A stretch of DNA of 64,000 nucleotides from Mrakia gelida. Taxonomy: Eukaryota; Basidiomycota; Tremellomycetes; Cystofilobasidiales; Mrakiaceae. Positions 34,620-44,499 of this stretch are shown here, piece after piece. The stretch spans positions 1,984,001-2,048,000 of the forward strand of contig BRON01000006.1 of NCBI GenBank assembly GCA_024345305.1. The letters are read 5' to 3'. The translations under genes were made by a program, and so were the position numbers. Positions within the stretch are counted from its first letter, which is position 1. Each line of letters starts with the position of its first letter. Under the pieces are notes generated by a model. That model was not told the DNA's origin and did no database searches. It saw nothing but the letters and a program-made list of their open reading frames with translations.

Positions 34620-35182
34620 ATGTTTGGCTCTTCGAATGCGATTCCATCCTCGTTCTCGCTCTCCCACCAACTTCGCCCCCTCCCTCCTCCGTCCAAACCG
34701 CTCGGTTCCGTCGTCGTCGCAAAATCCTTCGGTCTCGTCTTCGTCCTCCTCTCCTCATCTCGTTCTCAAGACCTCGTCCTCCCTCGCAACGGACAACCAC
34801 GTGGAGACCTTCGACTCTGTTATCTCTCGCCTGCACTTTTGTGAGTTATGCGTCTTTCGTTCCCTCGTCGAAGTCGTCGTCGTAGCAGAAGATCTGAACG
34901 CGTCGCGGTCTTTCCTCCATCCCATCTCGTCAGCGCGCCCTCTTCCTTTCCAACGCTCGATCACACCCAACTCGACCTACCCCACGCCGACCTCTCCTCT
35001 CCGCTCGACGAGGAGAATGAAACTCGAATCGTTCGTTCGCTTCGTCGTCTCGTTTCCCTTCCCTCGACGCGAGCCCGCCCGCGACTCACGCTTCCTTCCT
35101 CTCTCGCGCAGATCTATCGTTCGCCCCACCTCTCCACGGACCTTGCTTCATCGGATCGGGTTGCAAAACAATCATGGCTAGC
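34620..35182 (+). CDS. possible small hypothetical gene
   Basis: An ATG at 34620 (MFGSSNAIPSSFSLSHQLRP) follows a CT-rich leader. Two splice-like introns (donor about 34842 with acceptor near 34936, and donor about 35030 with acceptor near 35111) link it to an acidic segment, LDHTQLDLPHADLSSPLDEE. In the phase-consistent model the product ends near 35182. Another frame in the first exon also looks coding-like (DNHVETFDSVISRLHF) but its phase does not match the second exon. No family recognised. The exon model is uncertain. Confidence 0.3.
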
Positions 35183-36136
35183 TAGACTAGTTTATCGCTG
35201 GGCTTTCGCGTTCGTTTGCTCGTTATCTTCGTCGTTTCATTTTGACCTCCCTCCGCCTCCTTTCTTTACTCAACAAATTCTCGACCGTCACTCGCTGTAT
35301 GTAGTAGTCTAGTAGATACGCTTTTGATACGCAGCTGAACTCGTTCTGCCGTCGAAGAATAAAGCAAGGAACGACAGGAACGAGAAAACGTGACTCACCC
35401 CTCTTCGTGCTCTCCCCCTCATCGCCTTCACAACCGATCACCATCCTTCCTCCTTTCTTTCCTCTCCCTCCCTCCCTCCCTTCCTCTCCCCCGAAATACC
35501 ACCAAAACCCTTTCTCTCTCCCTTCGCGGCAAAAAAAAAAAAAAAAAAAAAAGCAAAAGAGAGGTGTAGGCCAGGGTCTAAAGAGAAGACCGACTTCCAA
35601 GGTTTCGTCGTTTGAAGGAAGATTTGTGTTTGACAGGTTAAGCGAACTGGCCTGTGCACAAGAACGAAAGGTGAGATGGGGGTTGGGCAAGTTTCGACGG
35701 AAGAGGTGGGTGAGAGGAAGGGAGGGAGGGGAGAGGGAGGAGGAGAGGGAGGAGGAGAGGAGTCGCCACCACTCGAGCGAGAGTGGGAGCCTTTCAACTT
35801 CGGTGTTGAGATCGAAGTGGAATGGATCACTGAGGTCTCGAATGAACTTGGTTCGATGGCAAGAACGGCGAGATAGAGAGCAGAGCTGGGTGTGGGAGCG
35901 TCGAGACGCGGTGCGAGCTCGCTCCTCGTCTCGAGTCGACGCTTCCCCAAAAGGCAGCTGTAGGTGGCACAACCAGGGTATATCGAAAGATGCAAGCAGA
36001 ACGCAAAAACACACGAAGACAGAAAACACGAAAACGACATCTAAACTCCTCCACCTCTCCCTCCAAAAGATCACCACCATCAACTCTTATCCCTCCCCTC
36101 TCTCGCCTCTCGCCCCCTCTCCCTCACCAACTCCAT
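35183..36136. repeat. gene-poor spacer with a 22-A homopolymer
   Basis: 954 bp with no supported gene. Positions 35531-35552 are an uninterrupted run of 22 A, flanked on the left by a CT-rich tract of about 80 bases. The long open frames seen here on both strands are low-complexity and lack splice logic. Confidence 0.5.
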
Positions 36137-38192
36137 CTACGGCTTCACCACCGCGGCTCCCACACTCGCAACCACTCCATCCTCCCCCGTCAGACCTTTC
36201 CTCTCCTTCTCCTCCTCCTCGACTCCACGCTCAGCAAACAGGGTTCGTCGTTCCTCCATCAGGTCGGAAGTCCATTCCTGGACGGCGGGGTGACGGATGT
36301 GAGGGATGGAGCCGGTGTAGAAGGTTGGGAAGTGGAGGGAGGGATGTCCTGTGGAAGGGTGGGTGGGTAAGTGAGCGGGGGTGGGTGGGCGGGTGGTGGG
36401 AGGGGAGAGGGAGGGAAGGAGGGGAGGGAGAAGGGAGGAGGAGGGTGAGGGTTAGTGGACGCGTCGCGAGGAGGGCAAGGGTGGAAGAAGCGACGAGAGG
36501 GCGAGGAGAGGGATTGGGGTGAAGGAAGAGGGAAAAGCGAGAGGATGGGGACGCACTTCGTTCGTACTCAACAGTCTGCAGACAGAGTTCCAGCCTATCG
36601 AGATCCTTGACGAACTTTGCTTCTGGGGTTTGACCTGCTTCGTACTCCTGATGATCAAAACCCAACGCGAAGGGGGCACACGAGGATGAGGAGAGGGGAG
36701 AGAGATGTCAGCGACTGAAGGGTTAAGAGGGAAGGTAGAACGAGAACGAGGCGAGGAAAAGAGAGAGGTAGAGAGCGAGCAAGGAAAGAAAAGAAAGGGA
36801 CGAACGTTCCACAGTTCTCGAATTCGATCAGCAGCTTCTCCTCCTCCGAGCATCTCTTCCAGGAAGGAGGTCATGGCGACCTGAGAGGGTTCGAGCCAAA
36901 AGCAGGAAAGCCGCGGGTCAGCTCGAGATAAAGAGGGAAGACAGAGGACGCGAGGAGACGAAACAACGAACCTCCTCGAGACGATGCTTCTCCTTCTTGG
37001 ACACTCCGTCGACGGGGGTGATGTCTCCGACGCTGAGGAAAGAGGAAAAGAACGAAGAGAAATCAGCCGAGAGTCGAAAACTAAAGAGAGAGGGAGAGAG
37101 CTGGACCTACTGAGCTTCAGCGAGATCGTGACTGACGGACGGACGAGGGAGGAGGAAACGAGAGGTGAGCTCGAGTTCGAACGAACGCGATTCGCTCTGA
37201 CAGATCAGGACTCACACAACAGCCATCTGAATGAACGCGTTTCCCGAAGCATGCCAGGACATAAAGGTCAGCTCGAGAAACTAGAGAGGGAAAGCGAGAG
37301 CCAGAGAGAGGCCACTCACCATCACACACTTCCCAACGTCCAAAGGAGGAGCGGCCGAATCCTTGTTAGGCACACACAGAGCGAGAACAGCCATTCGGTA
37401 CATATGGTCCGCTATCGATTCCGGTTCGGGCACCTTGACGAAGAACCAGCAAAGAAGTCGTTAGCTAGAGAGCGAAGGGCAAGCGAACGAGCAGACGAGT
37501 CGAGTCGGAGGGAGGGATGGAGGAGCTCGACGTCGAATGAGCTTTGGTCGATTCGAGGTGGGGTGCTACCTTGCTCTGATGAAGGAGTTTAGACCAGTCA
37601 CGAGGGGGTGGTAGGAACCAGCTCCCGTAGATCGTAGTCATCGAGGAAAGGGGGGGGGGATGGGAAGGATCGCTCAAGATGAGAGATGAGAAGGAAGAGC
37701 TGCCTGGAAGGGTTGAGCTCGAGCTCACCCCCCTCCCTCGCTCGAGCTCTTCGTTCGTTCGTTCGCTCGCTGAGAGGGATTAAGAAAGACAGAGAGATGA
37801 AAAAGGAGAGGATATCGTACTCACCCCTTCCCTAACCCAACCTCCTCGCTTTTGAGTCTGTTTGCAGCGAACGAACGAGCGAAAACAACAAAAGAGGTCA
37901 GTCAGCTCGCTCCTTCCTTCTCCCCTCCTTCCTTCTTCCCTCGTCAAGAGCTACAAGGACGGACCTTCAGCTTCTCAAGAACATGGAAGAAAGCCAGTCT
38001 ATCCTGAGCTGGGTTGCCTGTAGACCTGTAACCCCAAAACCAAACGAGCCGATACGAGTCAGTCCAACCAACCTCTTCTCTTCGCTCCTTCCTGCCAGCA
38101 GGGAGACTGACTTGTAAGTTGGCCCAGGAGGAGGGTAGGAGCTGATGGTAGCGGAGGAAGCCGTGGTGGGAGGGGTGATGGTTCCGTTCATT
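36137..38192 (-). CDS. HDDC2/YfbR-type HD-domain nucleotide phosphohydrolase
   Basis: The family hydrolyses deoxynucleoside 5'-monophosphates using a metal bound by His and Asp. The start ATG at 38192 gives MNGTITPPTT. The exons encode AQDRLAFFHVLEKLK, PEPESIADHMYRMAVLAL (first metal His), then MAVVHDLAEAHVGDITPVDG with the HD pair, KKEKHRLEEVAM, IRELWNEYEAGQTPEAKFVK, DLDRLELCLQTVEYE (last metal-binding Asp region), and HPSLHFPTFYTGSIPHIRHP near the C-terminus, as in human HDDC2. The stop is at 36139-36137, after an acidic then Val/Ala-rich tail. One coding exon is only 11 nt (37216-37226). An in-frame upstream stretch before 38192 could add an N-terminal extension. It is divergent from MZT1. 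Confidence 0.9.
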
Positions 38193-38358
38193 ATTTTCGG
38201 GGATGAGTTTTCTTCTAGAAGTCGGCGTTGAACGTTGGGGGAAGAGAGAGAGAAGGGGAAGGAAGGACGAACGCGTTCGAAAAACAACGACGAGAAATCA
38301 ACCTCGCGCTGTTTGCTGCTGCAAACCATCACCCCTCACCCATAACATACACTTCTCG
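38193..38358. promoter_or_regulatory. 166-bp bidirectional promoter HD-phosphohydrolase / MZT1
   Basis: Only 166 bp separate the two start codons, so core promoter elements must be shared or overlap. Confidence 0.45.
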
Positions 38359-38817
38359 ATGTCCTCATCAACTCAAGAAGCAAGGAACAAAGCTACCGTT
38401 GAGACTATAGATTGTGCGTCGTCGTCCTGGCCTCTGAAGGGCCGAAAGAGAGAGAAGCCGCCGTCGAGCTCGAGCTGACCCCTTCTCCCTCCCTTCCTTC
38501 CTTCGTTTGTTCGTATGGGTTCACCAGCCCTGCTCGCCATCTCCCAACTCCTCAACACGGGTCTGGATAGGACTGCTCTCATGTCGTGTGTGCAGATGAT
38601 CGAGGGAGGAGCCAACCCGGAGGCTTTGGCGGTGAGTCTCACGACCTTCGTTCCATCTCGAGCTCGAGCTCTCTCTTCCGTCGGTTCGGCTAGCTCGTTG
38701 CATGCCTCGATAGGAAGAGCATACACTAACCTCGCTGGGATTGTTTGAATGCAGGCCGTCGTGAAGGAACTCAAAGCGGAGGCTGCTGCGACGGCGACGA
38801 CGACGAAGAGGGTTTAA
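38359..38817 (+). CDS. MZT1: MOZART1 (mitotic-spindle organizing protein 1)
   Basis: A small subunit of the gamma-tubulin complex. It binds the N-terminus of GCP3 and GCP proteins and is needed to recruit and activate microtubule nucleation at spindle pole bodies. Three exons (38359-38413, 38528-38631, 38755-38817) give 73 residues, the normal size. The family core is nearly complete: LLAISQLLNTGLDRTALMSC, then VQMIEGGANPEALAAVVKEL. This matches the human pattern I-L-N-T-G-L-D ... G-x-N-P-E-A-L-x-x-V-I-K-E-L. The N-terminus is polar (MSSSTQEARNKATVETID) and the C-terminus is an Ala/Thr/Lys-rich tail. Easily missed by gene finders because of its small exons. Confidence 0.95.
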
Positions 38818-39254
38818 GGAGGGAGAGGGAGGCAGGATGGATGGGAGTGGATGAGGCGAGGGGGAGGAAGGAAGGATTCACGACTTTACGACCATGATGG
38901 ATGACCTAGCTTCCGCTGCTTGAAGGAGGGTGAAAGTGGGACGGGTTGGATGGGTTCAAGCCGGGAAGGATACGAGATCAGGGAAGGAGGAGGTCGATGA
39001 GCTCGACGTTCCTCCTTCCCTCCCCCTGGACTCCTCGTGCGTCCTTCGCTAGGGAAGCGATGTCGATACCGGAGAGACTGAGCTTGCAAGAGAGCTAGAC
39101 CTCTTTGAACCATGAAAGGGAAATAAACGAAAAAGAAAACAGCCCCTTGTTGATATCGACGCGTCCTCTCGATCCCTTCCCTCGAACTCCTCCTTCATTC
39201 ACCTTCACTCTCGCCCTCCCACCCTCCCTCTCTTCCTCTCTCTTGTTCCATGCG
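38818..39254. promoter_or_regulatory. spacer upstream of BRH2
   Basis: 437 bp between MZT1 and BRH2, both on +. It becomes strongly CT-rich in the last 80 bp before the BRH2 ATG. A GACGCGTC (contains the MluI cell-cycle-box core ACGCGT) lies at 39158, about 90 bp upstream of the start, which fits cell-cycle control of a recombination gene. Confidence 0.45.
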
Positions 39255-42200
39255 ATGAGTGAATCGCCTCTCACTCCTCTCTCAGAAGCTACTCCTTCGA
39301 ATCCCTCCACTCCTCCTCCCCCTCCTCCTGTCCAACTGCCTCTGCCCACAACAGCAGAAGCTCCCAACTCCCCTCACGTCCTCGTCCCAAGCTCGTCTTC
39401 CCCTCTCTCCTCGGCTTCGTCCTCTTCGTCTCAGCAGCAACACCGTCAACAGGATGATGAGGGAGAGGAAGAGGCAGATGAGGCAGTAGACGTAGATGCT
39501 GGGGAGGTTGTGGAGGAGCAGGCAGAGGAGGAAGGACGAAAGGAGGTGGTGCGGGAGGAGGAGGAGGAGGTCAAGGAAGGGATGAAAGTCGCTTCTCGTA
39601 CGTCCCTCTTTCGCTCTCTCTCGACAGCATATATGCGCTCTCAAAGAACATGGTCGCTTGCCCCTCAGATGTATGCTGACTTTCTGTCTGCCTGCCCTCT
39701 TCGTTCCTCCGATCCAGCTCGTCCTTCTCCGTCATCGACCTCACCCTCCTCCTCGTCCCACGTCGTTCTCGTTCCCGTCAGTCAGCAGGAAGAGGATCTC
39801 GTCGCTCACGAGTTGGAGATAGAACAGAAGGAGACGCTGGTGGATCAAGAAATGAAAGTAGTAGAGGAGCAATCAGGTGAGTCTAGAGGTGGACAAGAAG
39901 GAGGGAAGGGAGGGCGACCTTCGATCCGAGCTCACCACCTTCTCTCTTCTTCCTTCCGTAGAACCAGAGCCAGAACCTCGTCTCCCAACTCCGATACCTC
40001 AACCATCCGTATGTCGTTCAGCACCAGCATCACCTCATCCCCAACCTCACCCCTCTCCACCCAAACTTCCTCCTCCTACCACCACAACCACCAACGCCGT
40101 CGCCTCCTCCTCCAAACTCCTCCCCTCCCCTCCTCGACCTCGTCCCTCCCCAGCTCGACCCTTCCGAGGTCCCTTCGACGATCTCCTCGACGGAATAGAC
40201 CTCGACGACGACCCCTTCGGAATGGACGAAGACGTTCTCGCTCCCTCGTCAACAGCAGCCAACAACCTCTCCATGGAACTCGACGACGATGCCGTCCTTC
40301 CTTCCTCCCAACCCGACGAACGTCCAGCAGCTCTCCTCCTTCCTTCCGATCCAGAACGAGACCCACAAGAGGAGCAGTATCATCAACCCTCGTCGCCGCC
40401 TTTGGACTTCATGTCCATGGGGTTTACGACCGGTGGGGACAAGAAGGCGGCTGTGAAACCGGTGGGAGAGGACGCGTTGAGGAGGGCTAGGGAGTTGATG
40501 GAGGAGAAGGATGGGGAGGAGATCGGTGCGGATGGGGAGGGTGGTGGCGGTGGAAGAGAGGAGAGTCTTTCGAGTAAGAGAAGGAGGTTGAACACTCCTG
40601 CGACGATGGGATCGAGAGCTGGGTCGCCGTTTAGAGGAGGAGGAGGAGGAGCGACGAGACTTCCTCCGCCTGTCTTTGGACTGGCCGCTCCGGTGGCGAG
40701 GATGGGGAATGGATTTGGGAGTGTGCAGAGGGAGGACGATCAAGGTGAGCTTCCCTCGTCTTCGTGTTCGTCGGTCGGTCGCGTTGTTTCCCTTTTCCTC
40801 CTCGTTGACTTGTTCGGTCTCTTCCTTCTTCGGTCAGACCCCTTCTCCCACCGACCCTCACGTCCAACAAGTCGAACCGCATCTCCAGCTCTTCCTCCTC
40901 CCGCCTTCGAAGGTTTCAAAACAGCAGGAGGCAAAGGCTTCAAACCTCCCTCCCGAGCAGCTCTCATCGCCGCCGCCAAACTTCTGGAGGAAGACTTCGA
41001 CGCCATCATGGGAGGAGAGTCAGAAGAGATCTTCGCGCTTGGTGGATTCGCATCAGCTTCTACGTCGTCCACTCTTCTTCCACCCCCACCACCTCCACCA
41101 CCTCCTGCTCCTCCCTCGACGCGAATGGACTCCCCAGCTCCAACGACGAACGGAATTCGAACTCCCTTCTCGGTCGTTCAGAGAGAGAACGGAGAGAGAT
41201 CGGATACACCCACACGTCCTTCGTCGAAGATGGGAGGAGGAGAGAAACCTGGATTCGCGTCGGCCATCTCGATAGTTCGACCTCTTCTTCCTCCTCCACC
41301 TCCTCCTCCTTCGACCAACACCCTCACCACCAACACCACCTTCCAACCCATCCGACCCATGATCCAACACAACTCCTCCACCACCTCCTCAACTCCTCTC
41401 CGTCCAGCAGCTTTCCGAGCTCCAGCATCCATCGTTCGACCCGTTCCTACTCCCTTCCGCCCTCCTCCCACCTCAATCAACGCCGTCGCGTCCTCCTCCT
41501 CCTCGACACCTCTTCGAGCCCCCCTCTACCCACCACGTCACTCAACTCCAGCAGGAACCTCGTCCATGCCTACCTCCACTCCCGTCACACTTCGTCGAGT
41601 TGGGATCGGGCTGGGGATGACGCCTCGGACGAAGGGGAAGGGAGGAGCGGCGAAACGACCTGCGTTTTCGACGCCGTTCAAGAAGGGGCATGAGAATGGG
41701 GAGGGGACGCTGTTCAGTGTGAAGGGGAAGGAGAGGGAGGTGGTTGGGACGATGGGGAGTGTGGGTGCGAGGAAGGGGAAGGGCAGGGTGGAGACGGAGT
41801 ATAAGAAGGTGTTCGATTTGACGCGTGAGTTCGACCCGAGTCTTTGAGCGTTGGGTTTGGGCTTTCGTTTCGCGAGAGGTCTCGAGCTGACCTTTCGGCG
41901 TTTCGAAACAGCTCCGGAAGGACGACTCTCGATGGCAGATACCTACCTTCGACCAGAGTTCTACTCGCCTCAAGAGCTGAGCGACATGGACATGTGCGTT
42001 CTTCCTCCCTCTTCTCTCTCTTCCTCCTTCCTCCTCCTCTCGAGCTCAACTGACTTTTCGAACGCCTCTCTTTCTTTTCTCAGCCCCGAAGAAATCTGGA
42101 AGATCGACTCCTCCAACGCTGCCTACTACTCCTTCTGCGACCCAACCGACCGAACTCGACCCAACCTCGACCACTCCATCGCTCTCGCCGAACTCACCGC

Positions 42201-44156
42201 CGCTGGATGCGAGGGTCTCACGCCCGCCTGGGTCGAGAACCATTGGGCTTTGGTGCTCTGGAAGTTGGCGTGTTTGGTGAGAAGTAAGCCGTCGCTGTTC
42301 CAGGAGGAGAAGTTCAGTTGGGAGGAGATGTTGAAGCAGTTGAAGTACAGGTGAGTCTCGTCGCGTTCTGTTTCTCTTCGTCCTCCTCTTTGCTCGAACT
42401 AAACGAGCTCCGCTGCATTCGTCTTCACCTGCTGCAGATACGAACGAGAACACAACCAAGGTCATCGATCTGCGATCCAACGCATCCAAGAACAAGATTC
42501 TCCAGCTTCCCTCTCGATGGTCCTCTGCGTTTCGTCGATCCAGTGGCTCAAGGCTCCCGTTCCCGACGTTGGGGCGAGGGATGCTCCTCCGGCTGGGACG
42601 ATGCTCGCTGCGATGGAACTTACGGATGGGTGGTACAGGATCAAGGCGATGTCGGATATGGTTCTGTCGAGTGCGGTGACGAGAGGGAAGTTGAGGGTTG
42701 GGTGCAAGATCGGGTTGTCGGGTGTTCGGGTGAGTCCTTTCTTTCTCTCGCCCTTCTTTCCTCCTTTACTTCTCCTTTCGTGGATCTCGAGACCCAACAC
42801 TGACACACTGTTCGTTCCCTTCCTCGTTTTTCTCCCCCAGCTCGACGCCAAAGAAGGAGGTACCCCAGTCCTCAAAGCTCTCGACTCCTCCTCTCTCACC
42901 TTCACAGCCAACACCACCTCCCTCCTCCCCTGGGACACCAAACTAGGCTTCCACCCCCGTCCCTTCATCGCTTGCCTCTCCAGTCTCTCAGCCGAAGGAG
43001 GTCTCGTCCCCGTCATGGACATCGTCGTAGAGAAATGTTTCCCTCTCGCGTACGTGGATGGGTACGATGCGAAACCAGGGGATACGGCCCCGAGACCGGT
43101 GCAGATCTCGAGATCGGAGGCGGATGAGATGAAGGAGGTGGAGAAGTGGGAGGTGAGTCGGTCGCGGTCTCTTTCATCTCGATAGTTTGAGGGAGAGGGC
43201 CAGGAGGGAAGGCAGGAGAAGACTAGACGCGTTGACTGACGAACTTGTTCGTTTCGCTTTTGAGCAGCGAGCCAACAACCTCGAACGTCGGAAGATCCAC
43301 TCAGAGATCGAGAAGAAGATGGAAGCCCTCTTGACGTTGACGGAACGAGTCGAACGAGCTGCTGGGAGAGCAAAGTCCGAGAACTCTGGTTCGTCGTCCT
43401 CCTCTTCGCTTCCTGCTCTTATCTTTCCTTCTCTTGTTCCTCGCCTCTTTCTTTCCCTTCCCTCCCGCTGACGACTTTTCCTCCCTCTCTATCTTGCGCC
43501 GTTTTCCAGCCTCCGACTCCTCAGAAGACATCTACTGGGATCTCGACGACGCCGAAGATAAGACCGCGTTCCTCAAGAACCTGGACGTTTCCGTCCTCCC
43601 TGGTCTCGCGAGGTTCATGAAGCAGAAGTACATCGAGGAGGGGAACTCGGTTCAGCAGCAGATTGAGGATGAGATCGCTGTGAGTCTGCTCACACCGTCT
43701 TCTCGAGGGAGAAGGAAGCATGCCGGAACGCAATGAGAGCGAACGAAGCTGACCTCTCGTCCTCGTCTCGCAGTCTCGCTGCCCACCTCGAAACATCCGC
43801 TCGATGCGAGTCCTCAGCATCCGAGACTTCAAGACCTCCAAACCCGCTATCCGGACCGCTCAACTCACGTTCTGGGACGCTGCTGATCAGGGAGAGGACG
43901 GTGGGTTGGTCGAAGGGAAGAGGTACCTCGTGAGTCGCGTTTCCCCGTTCGCCTGTCCTCCGCCTCCCCTACTCTCTTTCCTCGCTTTCGCTTGTTCGCG
44001 CCCACTGACCTTCTCGTTTTGGTTCGTTTCGGTGGGTCGGTCGTGCAGGTGACGAACCTGATGCCTAGCCAGCGAGGCTCGTGGGCGATGGGAGGACAGT
44101 CGGGAGAGATTTACTTGAGCTCAAGGAGAGATTCGAAGTGGCAGCAGATGAACTAG
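39255..44156 (+). CDS. BRH2: BRCA2 orthologue Brh2 (Rad51 mediator)
   Basis: Loads Rad51 onto single-stranded DNA in homologous recombination. Twelve exons (39255-39597, 39718-39876, 39962-40744, 40838-41824, 41912-41993, 42084-42350, 42438-42729, 42841-43152, 43268-43388, 43510-43679, 43774-43929, 44049-44156) join in phase to 1259 residues. The N-terminal third is disordered and acidic. Two BRC-like repeats bind Rad51: GFTTGGDKKAAVKPVGEDAL near residue 318 and GFKTAGGKGFKPPSRAALIA near 452. A Pro-rich linker leads to AFSTPFKKG ... VFDLTPPEGRLS. The DSS1-binding helical domain follows (EEIWKIDSSNAAYYSFCDP, WVENHWALVLWKLACLVRSK, WEEMLKQLKYRYEREHNQGH), then OB1 (SMVLCVSSIQWL, ELTDGWYRIKAM, KLRVGCKIGLSG, KCFPLAYVDG). 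OB2 carries a Tower-like helical hairpin (RSEADEMKEVEKWERANNLE; LARFMKQKYIEEG) and ends VEGKRYLVTNLMPSQRG ... IYLSSRRDSKWQQMN. No OB3 follows. Confidence 0.93.
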
Positions 44157-44499
44157 TTTAGTTGGGGGAGCTGGGGTAGGATACTTACATGAGCGTTCGA
44201 TTGCTGTTCCTTGTTATGATCTCTCTTACATCGTCTGCGTGGACTGGAGAGGAATGGAAAGGACGACGAGCGCTCACGTTCGACGATGTGCGATGCGTTC
44301 GACGATGTGCGGATTTGGGTTCGACGGTTCGTCTTCGTTGACGGAGCTCGCTTTACCGGTTGTCAAACGCCGGCTGCGATGTCAGATCGAGAGCCGAGTG
44401 ATTAGACGCGGATCTGAGAGCGCGATACATTAAATAAACCTTCCAGCCGAAAACAAATCGAGGCAGTCCTTCGTTCGAGAACCACCGGCGTCGCTTCGC
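44157..44499. other. convergent 3' spacer BRH2 / permease
   Basis: 343 bp with a local direct repeat TTCGACGATGTGCG (around 44279 and 44299). No gene. Confidence 0.45.

Noticed and set aside
34846..34935. Frame with DNHVETFDSVISRLHF joined to LDHTQLDLPHADL
   Set aside because: Phases do not match across the only plausible intron, so the appealing fusion is not supported.
35407..36522. 371-codon + strand ORF reading through the poly-A run
   Set aside because: It reads lysines from a homopolymer and then antisense to the HD phosphohydrolase last exon. Low-complexity composition.
39105..40490. 461-codon + strand ORF starting upstream of BRH2
   Set aside because: Its beginning coincides with BRH2 exon 1 but the later part reads through introns 1 and 2 in a wrong frame. 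The spliced model keeps the BRC repeats and OB folds intact.
44279..44312. Direct repeat TTCGACGATGTGCG in two copies
   Set aside because: Only two short copies in a 3' spacer; no array or mobile element features.
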